64,000 nt of DNA, from NCBI GenBank assembly GCA_019925795.1, contig CM034314.1:35209774-35273773 (forward strand), given 5' to 3'. Of this stretch, positions 35,320-46,485 are shown one piece after another. The translations under genes were made by a program, and so were the position numbers. Under the pieces are notes generated by a model. It was not told the DNA's origin. It made no database searches and was given only the letters and a program-made list of their open reading frames with translations. Every line of letters begins with the position of its first letter. Positions within the stretch are counted from its first letter, which is position 1. The DNA is from Dendrobium chrysotoxum (taxonomy: Eukaryota > Streptophyta > Magnoliopsida > Asparagales > Orchidaceae).

Positions 35320-35900
35320 TTGAATACTTGATGCCAAGTCCTTAAGCCCCGCAATGCCCCATAGTGCCAAAACATTTTGGTGATTTACCATCGTAGTGCT
35401 TATGTTCTCTAAAAAATTGTAATTATTCAACACATCAATGTAGTGGAATAGACCACCATAGAACCTTGAACCATTTCAAAGTGCATAGCACCATAACATC
35501 AAGCATTGTAGCATCGAATGGCATTCCACAACACTTCAGTGCTAAATTCAAATAGCCATGAAACCTACACTTTCTAGAAATGGTGAGATTAATTCATTAC
35601 AATGATGACATCAATAGCACTGTAGCATTATGTCAAAGTAGGATGAGCACCACGGAGCCAATCTTTTGGAGCATTATAGTGCCACCATGTGTTATGTGTT
35701 GCGGTGGTATCCTAGTTAAAAAGATGGCTCCATGAGTTCAAAAACTAATTGTCGTAGTGCTACCTAACATCAACGTAACAATGCCCATACTGCCATTGAC
35801 CAATTTGTCATCTTACTTGGTCTAGCACTATAGCTCTTCAGCACTAATTGCTGCAATTCTAGAACCTTTATAGAAGCTTCATGAGGCATTTTCTTCCATT
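35320..35900. promoter_or_regulatory. GCACCATGGTGC-type motif array before the gypsy-1 accessory ORF
   Basis: Repeated GCACC, GTGCC and TAGTGC words (for example ATAGTGCCAAAAC, CATAGCACCATAAC, TATAGTGCCACC) fill the spacer between integrase and the accessory ORF. The same words fill gypsy LTR U3 regions (5795-6225, 22550-22980, 46600-47070). A TATA-like TTTATAGAA follows at 35867-35875, about 100 bases before the ORF ATG. A promoter role is inferred. Confidence 0.5.
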
Positions 35901-35975
35901 TTATTTCACGTTGAATTCCTACATCCCTTTTATTGTGTTCTTAATTATTTCAGGTTTTCAATCCTCTAATTTGTA

Positions 35976-36841
35976 ATGGCACATAAGATCTTCTTAAGCA
36001 AGAAGCATTCCTCCTCTTCCAATGATAAGAAGGCCTTCATAACTGCTGAAGCTGAAGAAAAGTATACTAATAAAGTTATATTCATGAAATTGATCCCAAA
36101 GAATGGCTTTACGAGTCTAGGGGGAGTTGTAGATTATACCATTTTGATTAGTGGTGGGGTACATTCTATGAGGAACCCTATACTTGTATTGTGTCTATTG
36201 TTAGGGAGTTCTTTGTGAATGCAAAGGAAGCCCAAAATTATTATGCTTTGTTAGGGGCAAGAAGGTCCCCTTTGATAGTGTCAGTATTAATTGGATTCAT
36301 AAGAACCAACATTTTGAATTTGATGATTATACTTCTATTATCAACTCCATTATAGACCCACAAGAGATACTTAGAGTTTTAACTGGACCATATAGCGGGG
36401 TAGTTTGGAAATTTTGGGTGGGTAGGATTGTTAACTTTTATGCATCTTCTCTTATAAGAGTTTCAAAAGCTTAATATTATTTCATTTTTTTCATATTTAT
36501 GCCAAGCACGAACATTAGTGAGGTGGTCAAGTCATAAACTTTTCTAAATTTTTCTTTTAAGGTTGGTCATGCAACTAATGTAGAAAAAGCATTGCATGCC
36601 TCTCTTATGCCTATTAGTAGGTGTTATGGGTGAGACTAGGGAGAGCAGCTCTTCCCCATTTTTGTTATCAACATGAATATAATAGAAAATTTAAGAGCAA
36701 CACCTGAGACAAGGGAAGAGACCCAATCAGCCTAATCTACCTAACTCCAGCCTTCCTAATTCTACTAGACTGAGTTTGAGTAGCCCAAGAAAAGAGCCAC
36801 CAAAATTTAGGAGACCATATTATTGATCTCAGGGTTCAAAT
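35976..36841 (+). pseudogene. Gypsy-1 accessory ORF, 5' part (plant transposon-protein family)
   Basis: Starts at ATG 35976 (MAHKIFLSKKHSSSS). It carries the family pattern AEAEEKYTNKVIFMKLIPK near residue 28, then in shifted frames EEPYTCIVSIVREFFVNAKE, GKKVPFDSVSINWI and FMPSTNISEVV. These match the plant 'putative plant transposon protein' / Athila env-like ORF family (PF20167 or PF03078 type, from memory). The frame is broken by frameshifts and stops, then interrupted by copia-B. A CAG acceptor-like site after a pyrimidine run (35931-35953) lies just upstream. The biochemical function of this family is unknown. Confidence 0.65.
36837..36841. repeat. Copia-B target-site duplication (left)
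   Basis: CAAAT, repeated at 43657-43661. Confidence 0.88.
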
Positions 36842-38482
36842 TGAAAGTTCGATAGGGATGTTAAGCCCTGATGAACTAGTCCCGAGGCTAACCAAGAGGA
36901 GGGGTGAATTGGTTATTTAAAAATTCGAGAGCAACAGGAAAATTCTTTTCTATGATATGCAGTGGAAACAAGTAAATACTCAGACGAAGAGATTAAACAT
37001 AAATTTTACCCAAGCAGATAATCACAGAAAAACTAAAGTACAGAAAGTAATCAGAAAGAACACACCAGAATTTTATAGTGGTTTGGTCAACTTGACCTAT
37101 ATCCACTCCCCGGAGCCTCCCCTCCGGGTATTGCACTAACTCAAAGTGTCTCTCCTTTTGCTCACACAGTAAGGCGGAGAAGCCTGTACAAAAACCTCCT
37201 TTCCACCGACACGGTGAGGTAGAGAACCTAACCTCTTTTTACTTCCTCCTGAAGTAGGCAAAGAACCTCGAACTCCTTTCGCTTCCTCCTGAAGCGGGCA
37301 GAGAACCCCGGATCTTCTTGCGGAGGATCCACTCACAAAGATCACCAACACGACGAAAGACGATGAGCGGAGAAGACGACTCTGATCCTTGCTTGGAGCA
37401 ACCTTCGTGAACCCCTCACAAACTCCCCCTTACAAGATCCTCTCTCTCTCTCTCCCAAACTCTCTCTCTCTAGGGTTTCTCTGGAAAGGAAAGTGGCAAA
37501 AGATTTTTCTTATTGAAAGAAAAGATCTTTTATAGGAGGGCTAAAAATTTGCCCTAAATCTCAACTGGTCGGCTAAGATCGTCCAGGACGATCGATAGAT
37601 CTTCCTGTACGATCAGTTCAAAATTAGCTGCTTCAGCCTGGACGATCTGGCTCTTCTGGATGATTAGTAGACAAAGTTGTTCATATCGTCCTGTACGATT
37701 CTGCGATCGACGGGGATGATTAGTGTAAATTGAGGAATTCCATCCAGAAGACCGCTCGGGTCATCCAGAGAAACTTGTGCTGGACGACCCAAAAATGACT
37801 TGATCGTCCAGGACGATCCGGATATCGTCCTGTAAGATTAGTTCAAAATGTGCCCAAATCATCCTGAGCATCGCTCTGGACGTCCATCTGAAACACATTA
37901 GGTGATCATGTTCGTCCAGGATGATCCTGCGATCATCCAGGATGATATGATCGTATCAATCAAGTATTAATTACTTTCCTTAATTACCAGACTAATTTAG
38001 GCATGATTGTACTGGATCGTCCGGGACGATAAGACCAAATATCTTAAAATAAAAACTTACCTAACTTGATCTAGCGACTGAGAATTTTTTATTTGAGCAT
38101 ATCATGCTGTACGATTCAATGATCGTCCAGGACGATCTGCTTAATCTGACAAACTTAACTTGGTCGCCCTAATTAGGGTTTCTATTTTTACTTGATCGTC
38201 CAGGACGATGTGACTATCATCCAGGACAATCTGAACAAAAACTTGGATAGAAACTCTAATTCACTCAAGCTCTCCCCCTGAGTGTGTGTGTGCAAGGTTA
38301 CTTAGCTAGGGGATCAATTACATTACAATTCACTCAAGAAAAGGAAAATAGTACACCTAGACACACTTGGACCCGATCTTGAGTTGGCTTGAGTTGCTCG
38401 TGATCTTTTGTGCCTGAAACGGGTTAGCCAAGCAAAATCCAATAGAAATATGTTTGTCATCATCAAAACTAGATTTACAACA
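36842..38482 (-). repeat. Copia-B 3' LTR
   Basis: 1641 bp, read on the plus strand as TGAAAGTTCG...TTTACAACA. The palindrome array lies at about 37572-38240, with the TATA box (minus strand) near 37528. Followed on its right by the PPT complement ATCTCCCCCTTTTT. Confidence 0.9.
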
Positions 38483-39920
38483 ATCTCCCCCTTTTTAATG
38501 ATGGCAAACATATGTGCAGTAGTTTAAAAAATTAAAGAACTAGGAGATCAAAAAATAATTTTTTTTAATTTTCATTAAACAACCATAGCAGTACAGGAAA
38601 CACAAATACACAACATAAAAAGAATAAAAACTACTACAACTGACTCCCCTTTTGACATCACAAAAAGGAGAAGGGCAAACAAAACCAACAGAACCAATAG
38701 TATAAATAAAACAATACAAACAAAACACAAATTTTTTTTTTATCAAGCTGCTCCAGTAAATCAGAATTTTCGTTGATTTTAGATCCAAAAACCAATAAGA
38801 AGATGATTGACAGCGCTGAAATCCAAAAAAAGTTGGAAAAATTGACTTTCGTAACTCCCACCTCGGGCACCTTATTGATGCAAATCTCTTTCAAAATAAA
38901 AATTTAATTCAGAAGAAAAGAAATTAGATTTGAAATGAGATCCTTTTATGCCTCATTCCAGAAAAATATCTGATATAATAGTGTTACAAAGTAATAAATC
39001 AGAAATCAGGATTTTCAAACTCAAGCTTTTGAAAATATTAAGTGGCGCATGGATTTTTCTAAGCCATTTAACGATCTGAAAGGGAAGAAAGCTTAGTTTG
39101 GGCTCATTTTGTGTGTCTTTTTCAATTTGTTTGGCACTTTGCGCATCTTTTAATTTTTAATACACTTTGTGTCTCTTTTAGTTTGGCGACATTTCACATC
39201 TTTTCAGCTTTGGGCTCATTTTGTGCCACTTTTTTAATTTATTTGGCGCACTGCGCATCTTTTGTAAGTTTTTTCCCTCTCAAAATTGTTAAAGCATCTC
39301 AGCTGTAAAATTACCTTCCAGACCTAGGAGATGCTCTCCACAATAAGGAAGAGTAATCGACAAAAAAAAATACCATACATCATATGATAAGTGCAATCAC
39401 TTGGTTTAGAAAATCATAATAATGACTCAAGACTTTTAAAACACTATTGATATGAGGTAGATTACTGTAGGAAGATAAAATAAATCTCTATTTTAAAAAC
39501 TAAAACTTTAATTTTGAAGAGGATATTTATCCAAAAGAAACAATACACCAGCAAAGGAGTTAGAGGAAGAGAAACAATCATTAATGTTTCTTCCCTTTAA
39601 CCGATCCAGTGGAATCAATCACTGCTTACCAGCTTCAGAATAAAAACAAGGTAAAACTCTCAGTCAGAAATCCAGTTTATCAGAAGTAGTGAGCAGTGAT
39701 CAGATTTTGAAAAGCATAAAATAATAAATAACAGAGATGAACCAGTAAATAAAAATAGGTAGAAAGTTACATCAAAAGAAATACTCAAATCAAACTAACA
39801 CCAAAGCTAAAACAGAAATCAGTAGAATAAAAACAACAGAAAGCAAATAATCAACACAAACAACTATCTAACAGAAGCAAAATAAATATCAGAGAAATCA
39901 AAAATCAGTAATCATCAGAA
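38483..39920 (-). other. Copia-B 3' non-coding region
   Basis: Holds the PPT, the second PPT-like tract (complement at about 38643), and the GCGC-containing repeat (39090-39265). The accessory ORF, its TATA box and its array are absent. The junction lies between about 38660 and 38740 and is different from that in copia-A. No gene. Confidence 0.7.
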
Positions 39921-40744
39921 TCAAGCATTTATATCAATCACTCCTAATCTGGTCCACAAAATGATGAATGAGTCAAAAGCCAGTGGTTTAGTGAATATGT
40001 CAGCGAGCTGATTTTCAGTTGCTACATGATGTAGCTCAATGTCCCCTTTCGTAACATGGTCCCTAATGAAGTGACACCTTATATCAAAGTATTTGGTTCT
40101 ATAATGTTGTATTGGATTCTTAGAGATGCAGATAGCATTAGTATTATCACGCAGAATAGAAATTGTGCCCACAGGTAATCCTAAATCCAAGACTTGTTGC
40201 TTCAACCAAAGAACTTGGGCCACACAACTCCCTAAGGCAATGTACTCAGCTTTAGCAGTGGAAAGTATAACTGAGCTCTATTTTCTACTAGACTAAGAGA
40301 CTAATGACTATCCTATGAATTTACAAGTTCCAGAAGTGCTCTTTCTATCCACCCTACACCCTGCAAAGTCAGAATCAGAATATCCAATAATCTCAAAAGA
40401 GGTGTTGTGCCTAGGGTACTAGATTCCTAGGTTTGGGGACCCTAAAAGATATCTAAGAATTCTCTTAATAGCAGTCAGGTGGGACTCTTTAGGATCAGCC
40501 TGAAACCTAACATAAAGACAGACACTAAACATGATATCAGGTCGGCTAGTAGTCAGGTAAAGCAGTGATCAAATTATTCCTTTATACTTCTTCTGATCAA
40601 TAGATTTTCCACTTGAATCCTTATCTAACTGAACGGAGGAGCTCATAGGAGTATTGATTGGCTTGGCTTTGTCCATTTCATATTTCTTCAAAATGACCTT
40701 AGTGTATTTAGATTGATAGAGAAAGGTTCCATCATCCATTTGCT
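39921..40744 (-). pseudogene. pol: Copia-B RNase H and RT C-terminus
   Basis: The open stretch 39921-40223 has ILRDNTNAICIS and ADIFTKPLAF. Further upstream on the minus strand are the AEAEY-equivalent (TAKAEYIAL), SDSDFAGCRVDRKS, ASRPDIMFSV and TPMSSSVQLDKD. Stops separate these parts. The order is normal. Confidence 0.82.
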
Positions 40745-41573
40745 TTATACTAAACCCAAAAAGTAGGATATTTCTCCCATCATACTCATCTCAAACTCCT
40801 TACTCATTATTTTAGAAAACTCATCACATAAATATTTATCAGAAGATCCAAAAATTATATCATCAACATAGATCTGGACAATGAGTAAGTCATCCCTCAA
40901 TCTCCTTAGAAAAAGAGTGGTGTTTACGCTCCCCTTAACAAACTCTCTTTCTAACAAGAATGTGCTAAGCCTCTCATACCAAGCTCTGGGTGCCTGCTTC
41001 AATCCATATAAGGCCTTTTTTAATTTGTAAACATGATTTGGATATTGAGAACTCTCAAAACCTGGGGATTTTTCTACAAAAACATCCTCTTTTATTACCC
41101 CATCTAAAAAGGCACTCTTGACATCCATTTGAAACAGCTTAAATCCCTTATAACAGGCAAAGGCTAGTAGCACTCTAATGGCTTCCAATCTAGCTACAGG
41201 GGCAAAGGTCTCCTTAAAATCAATCCCTTCAATCTGATTATACCCCTTAGCCACCAATCTCACCTTATTCCTAACCACCACACCAGAATCATTCATCTTA
41301 TTCTTAAAGACCCACTTGGTTTCCATAATACTTTGATTTCTAGGTCTTTCTACTAACTCCCAAACACCATTTCTTACAAATTGATTCAATTCTTCTTGCA
41401 TAGCTAAGATCTAAAACTCATATGAAAGAGCTTGATTGATGTTGGTGGGTTTAGTCATTGAGATAAAGGCAGAGTAGTTTACTTCCTTCGTAAGTCCATG
41501 CCTAGTCCTAACACCTTCAGAAGGGTCTCCTAAGATCAGTTCTTTAGGATGACTCGAAGAATATCTCCAATCT
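40745..41573 (-). pseudogene. pol: Copia-B reverse transcriptase core
   Basis: The best preserved RT of the window: 218 codons open (41401 down to 40745), with GTKWVF-type METKWVFKNKMN, RLVAKGYNQIEGIDF, FQMDVKSAFLDG (Asp), LYGLKQAPRAWYERL and IYVDDIIFGS (Asp pair). A TGG-to-TAG stop lies just upstream near 41408. It serves as the reference for judging the RT deletion in copia-D. Confidence 0.88.
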
Positions 41574-42017
41574 CTAGGCAGTTATGGTTTGAGGTTCTAC
41601 CCTCTCCTCCAGATTTGCATTTCCAACCCCTTGGGTAATCTCCTCTACCTCTTCTTCTTCCTCAACTCTAGTCACCTTAGGATCATATTCATTAAACACC
41701 ACATGAGTTGTATCTTCCACCACCAACGTCCTTTTATTGAACACCCTAAAGGATTTCCCCACACTAGAATAGCCTAAGAAGACTCCTTCATTAGATTTGG
41801 GGTAAAACTTTCCTAAGGATGATTTCCCGTTATTCAGAATGAAAACCTTACAGCCAAAGATATGGTGGTGGGACAGGTTTGGAGTTCTACCCTTAATGAT
41901 CTCATAAGATATCTTGTTCAGTTTTGATCTCACATTCACCCTCTTCAGCACATAACATGCAGTGTTTACCGCTTCAGCCCAAAAGTATTTTGGAAGTGAA
42001 TACTCAGCAAGCATGGC
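41574..42017 (-). pseudogene. pol: Copia-B integrase C-terminal part
   Basis: Starts inside integrase just after the catalytic Glu region (LAEYSLPKYFWAEAVN), runs through HIFGCKVFILNNGKSSLGKF and EGVFLGYSSVGKSFRVFNKRT, and ends in an acidic linker. The upstream side is fused to LTR sequence at 42017/42018. Confidence 0.85.
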
Positions 42018-43656
42018 TCGATAGGGATGTTAAGCCCTGATGAACTAGTCCCGAGGCTAACCAAGAGGAGGGGTGAATTGGTTATTTAAAAATTTGAGAG
42101 AAACAGCAAAAATCTTTTCTATGATATGCAGCGGAAATAAGTAAATACTCAGACAAAAAGATTAAACACAAATTTCACCCAAGCAGATAATCACAGAAAA
42201 ACTAAAGTGCAGAAAGTAATCAGAAAGAACACACTAGAATTTTATAGTGGTTCGGTAAACTTGACCTACGTCCACTCTCTGTAGCCTCCCCTCTGGGTAT
42301 TGCACAAACTCAAAGTGTCTCTCCTTTTGCTCCCACAGCAAGGCGGATAAGCCTGTACAAAAACCTCCTTTCCACCGACACGGTGAGGCAGAGAACCTAA
42401 CCTCCTTTTGCTTCCTCCCGAAGCAGGAAGAGAACCTCGGACTCCTTTCGCTTCCTCCTAAAGCAGGCAGAGAACCCTGGATCTTCTTGCGAATGATCCT
42501 CTCACAAAGAACACCAACACGATGAAAGATAACGAGCGGAGAAGACGACTCTGATCCTTGCTTGAACCCCTTACGAACTCCCCCTCACAAGATCCTCTCT
42601 CTCTCACCCAAACTCTCTCTCTCTAGGGTTTCTCTGGAAAGGAAAGTGGCAAAAGATTTTTCTTGTTGAAAGAAAAAGATCTTTTATAGGAGGGCTCAAA
42701 ATTTGCCCTAAATCTCAACTAGCCGGCTAAGATCGTCCAGGTCAATCGATAGATCGTCCTGTACGATCAGTTCAAAATCAGCTGCTTCAGCCTAGACGAT
42801 CTGGCTCTTCTGGACGATTAGTAGACAAAGTTGTTCATATTGTCCCGTACGATTCTGCGATCATCCGGGAAGATTAGTGTAAATTGAGGAATTCCGTCCA
42901 GAAGACCGCTCGGGTCGTCCAGAGAAACTTGTGCTGGACAACCCAAAAATGACTTGATCGTCCAGGAGGATCCGGATATCATCCTGTACGATTAGTTCAA
43001 AATGTGCCCAAATCATCCAGAGCATCGCTCTGGATGTCCAGCTGAAACACACTAGACGATAATGTTCATCCAGGATGATCCTACGATCATCCAGGATGAT
43101 ATGATCGTATCAATCAAGTATTAATTGCTTTCCTTAATTACCAGACTAATTTAGACATGATTGTACTGGATCATCCTGGATGATACACGTATCGTCCGGG
43201 ACGATCAGATCAAATATCTTAAATAAAAACTTGCCTAACTTGATCTGGCGGCTGAGAATTTCTGATTTGAGCATATCATCCCGTACGATTCAATGATCGT
43301 CCAGGACGATCTGCTTAATCAGACACACTTAACTTGATCGCCTTAATTAGGGTTTCTATTTTTACTTGATCATCCAGGATGATGTGACTATCGCCCAGGA
43401 TGATCTGAATAAAACCTTGAACAGAAACTCTAATTCACTCAAGCTCTCCCCCTGAGTGTATGTGTGCAAGGTTACTTAGCTAGGGGATCAGTTACATTAC
43501 AATTGACTCAAGAAAAGGAAAATAGAACACTTAGACACACTTGGACCCGATCTTGAGTTGGCTTGAGTTGCTCGTGATCTTTTGTGCCTGAAATGGGTTA
43601 GCCAAGAAAAACACAATAGAAACATGTTTGTCATCATCAAAACCAGATTTGCAACA
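42018..43656 (-). repeat. Copia-B 5' LTR, missing its last bases
   Basis: 1639 bp. On the minus strand it ends at CTATCGA and lacks the terminal ACTTTCA, running straight into integrase. The array is at about 42730-43400. The outer end GCAACA abuts the CAAAT duplication. Confidence 0.9.
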
Positions 43657-43661
43657 CAAAT
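43657..43661. repeat. Copia-B target-site duplication (right)
   Basis: CAAAT, as at 36837-36841. Confidence 0.88.
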
Positions 43662-43917
43662 GGCTGGAATGCATACTTATTTTGATGAAAATAGGTAGTT
43701 GTAGTAGGTAATGACACATAGGATGGACTACATGATGAACATAAAACAATAGTAGCGCCAATATGTTTCGTAATTCAATGAAACATTACTTGGCATGTTT
43801 AGAATAACCCACTTTTCATAATCCATATCAGATTTTTTTTCCTACTACCCCCGCTTTCAATTCCTACATAAGGCAGCAGCAACAACAAATAACAGTGAGG
43901 AGGAGGAAGATGATTAA
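43657..43917 (+). pseudogene. Gypsy-1 accessory ORF, 3' end
   Basis: Resumes after copia-B and its CAAAT duplication. The end of the frame reads KAAATTNNSEEEEDD followed by TAA at 43915-43917, an acidic tail. Stops occur earlier in the piece. Confidence 0.5.
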
Positions 43918-44269
43918 TCAAAATTTTTATTTTGTTTATTTTAATTATATTTTTTCTTAATTATTATTTTATTTATTTTTTTTTGTAGTTTAGAATGAGT
44001 ATGTGTATCCAAGTTGTAGTTAAATATAAATTTATTTCCATGTCATGCCAAGCTTCCTACTTTAGTGATTAATTGTTCTTCCTTTCTATTCAAATACACT
44101 TATGATTACTAATTTAATTACTCAAAATTATAATTTGGAATAGTTAAAAATAAAAAAATATAACACTCCATGTGATTAATTGAATAAGAAGTGGAATATA
44201 ATTAAGTTTAAATAATCATAAAAACTAATTCAAGTCATTAAAACTAACACTTCTTGCTAAAATTAATTC
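43918..44269 (+). other. Gypsy-1 3' spacer (left part)
   Basis: Very AT-rich, T-runs and A-runs, no frame. Confidence 0.6.
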
Positions 44270-44280
44270 CTAAAACTACT
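44270..44280. repeat. Retroposon target-site duplication (left)
   Basis: CTAAAACTACT, repeated exactly at 45777-45787. Confidence 0.8.
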
Positions 44281-45776
44281 TTTTTTTTGTTAACCCATAG
44301 AGGGGCCTACGAGTTAAAATAAAAATGAAGATACAAGGTCCTTAAGAGGGACCTTCAGCTCTCTACTACTCCGAAGAGCTACAAAATAAATCAAAAGAAA
44401 ACCTTTAAGCTAAAAGTCCCTTCTAAACAAAAGTACAAAATATATTAGTATAATTCTAGGGTGGCTAGGACCCAACACCAAAGTAAAAAAGATATAAACA
44501 TATACAATGCTCATAATCTTCATGCAAAAAGTTATAATTATATCCATAATCCAATCCACCTGCTCAACAAAACGGCTGCAAAACAAAATAGTATTACACA
44601 GGAGAGCGTACGAGTAGAGCATTAACACTAACAAATTAAAAGTCAAATAACAAAATAAGTTATAATAAAGACATATTAAATGAGTCAAAAAACCTATGTC
44701 ATTGATCGAAACACTAACCCAAACATTGCCCCTATAAATATTGAAAGGCTCAAGGATGCAATCTAGGATACAATAACCAGTTTATAAAGGTAGCATAAAT
44801 AGAATAGCCAAATAACTTAATAAGGCAAAGCTAGAATCAAGAGAACACATCAGCAAAAGAATAACAATACCTAACAGCATAATCCCAAGACCCCTCTTCA
44901 AATACAAGTAAGCCAGAATAATGTAAAAGCTCAAAACCAAAGCATAACGATCGGTCCAAACATCACAGACCATCAGAGATATAAAATAACACCAGCCAAA
45001 AATAATGAACATCATCCAACAATAGGTACCAAACACGACAATCCACTTATCAACTAACTCGAATAACCAACTCCAACACAGGAAGCAGCAATACATAAGG
45101 CTCCAAACCAAGAAAATCCATCTAGTTGAAAAAGGCAATAAATAAATCTTTCAGCTCTATGTATCTCAAGATAAACCAATAAATAAGAGGCAACTATCTA
45201 ATGAAGAAAATCCAATGCCACATCAAAGTAAAGAAAGAATCCTTCCAAATAAAGAGGTTTGAGAGAACCAGACAGCACAAAGGATGTTTGATCTTCTCAA
45301 AAACAAAAATCAGACATTTATTCACTAGAAGCATATGAAATCCACTCTACCAACCTTGCAGGAATAATGAGAAATCCAAAACTGCATACCCAAATTGTCA
45401 GAAACTAAATACGAACATATGAAAAAAGTACAAGCTAACCCCATGTTTCTCTCCATGGCCTAGAAGAGACCAATGCCAAAACTAAGATGCCTAATGCAGA
45501 AACATAGAGAACAGAACACCACAGGTGGAAAAGGCAGTAAGATTTGGCTAAACAACTTAATCATACCATAAATAAAATATAAATGAAAGCCATCAGCCAT
45601 ATAGTTAAAACCCCTCACATTGAACATGAATAACCATAAATAATCCTCATTATAAGTGTAATTCTTCAACCAACATAATAGATCCAAGACATCCAACCCA
45701 GACAAAACACCAAGATAAAAATAGTAAAGGATAAACATAGGTCAAAAGCTAGCATAGGCCATATCAATCCTTTTCA
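44281..45776 (-). mobile_element. Poly-A retroposon of unknown type
   Basis: 1496 bp bounded by an 11-bp direct duplication. A T run at 44281-44288 is the poly-A tail of a minus-strand insertion. Short hydrophobic frames occur on the minus strand (45460-45738 and 44782-45138), but no RT, zinc knuckle or known domain is visible, and base composition is less AT-rich than the flanks. It could be a 5'-truncated LINE carrying only 3' sequence, a long SINE-like element, or a retrocopy of a host transcript. Confidence 0.7.
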
Positions 45777-45787
45777 CTAAAACTACT
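45777..45787. repeat. Retroposon target-site duplication (right)
   Basis: CTAAAACTACT, as at 44270-44280. Confidence 0.8.
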
Positions 45788-46468
45788 AAGAAGCACTTAT
45801 TACTTAATTTAGGTTTGAATGACTAACATATAGGGAAAGAGTAGAAACCATATTAATTATAAGGTTTATTTCAAGTAGTAGTTATGGCATTATAACTCCT
45901 TATAATTAAAATAGAATTAATCCTAACTTAGATTACTTTAAGGGAGGAGACAAATAGGTATTGAACATTATTACAAAGGTACTCAATAAAGGTAAAAGAA
46001 AAAGAGAAAAGAAAAAAAATGAAAAAAAAGAGAGAATGAGAAATGAGTACTATAAAATTAAAAAAAAATGCTATATAAAAAGTCAAATTATTCCTGAAGA
46101 ATCTGACTTTAAAATTAAACTAAAGAAAACTTATTGGAAATATAATACATAATGAAGCTTGAACGGAACTTGGAAATTAAATGAATAAGAAATTTTCCTA
46201 AATCTAAAATCACTCAACCTAACTAAGGTTATCAACCACTACATATACATATTTACAAGATAAATTTAGTAAGAATATTAGTTATAATAATGAATTACGA
46301 TGTTTATTAATGATTGTATTGATTGAAGTTATTAACCATTGAATTATGGAAATTTACAACATGTAGTAAAGTATTATCTTGCTCATAACATTTCAAAGCT
46401 TGTAATTTTGTGAAATTAAAAGTGTTATAATCATAAGTGTATTAAACTGCTTGAGGATATGCAATGAC
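45788..46468 (+). other. Gypsy-1 3' spacer (right part)
   Basis: AT-rich with A-rich runs (46000-46070). Similar to 21640-22417 of gypsy-2. No gene. Confidence 0.6.
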
Positions 46469-46485
46469 TTAAGTTTGGGGAAATT
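46469..46485 (+). other. Gypsy-1 polypurine tract
   Basis: TTAAGTTTGGGGAAATT after GCTTGAGGATATGCAATGA, the standard Athila/Tat lead-in. Confidence 0.75.

Larger units (their letters stand above)
36842..43656 (-). mobile_element. Copia-B: Ty1/copia element with large internal deletion
   Basis: Same family as copia-A in opposite orientation, with matching CAAAT duplications. On the minus strand the 5' LTR is 42018-43656 and the 3' LTR 36842-38482. Between them are the C-terminal half of integrase, RT, RNase H and a 3' region. Primer site, gag, protease and the start of integrase are gone. The LTR lacks its last bases and joins integrase directly. Its LTRs share variants not seen in A, C or D (for example CCCTGATGAACTAG), so it is a separate subfamily. 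Confidence 0.92.

Noticed and set aside
44410..45738. Minus-strand hydrophobic ORFs as membrane-protein genes.
   Set aside because: Short, AT-driven, no start context or conserved motif, and inside a retroposed segment.
45961..46152. Lys/Glu-rich ORF.
   Set aside because: Product of A-rich spacer sequence homologous to the non-coding 3' spacer of gypsy-2.
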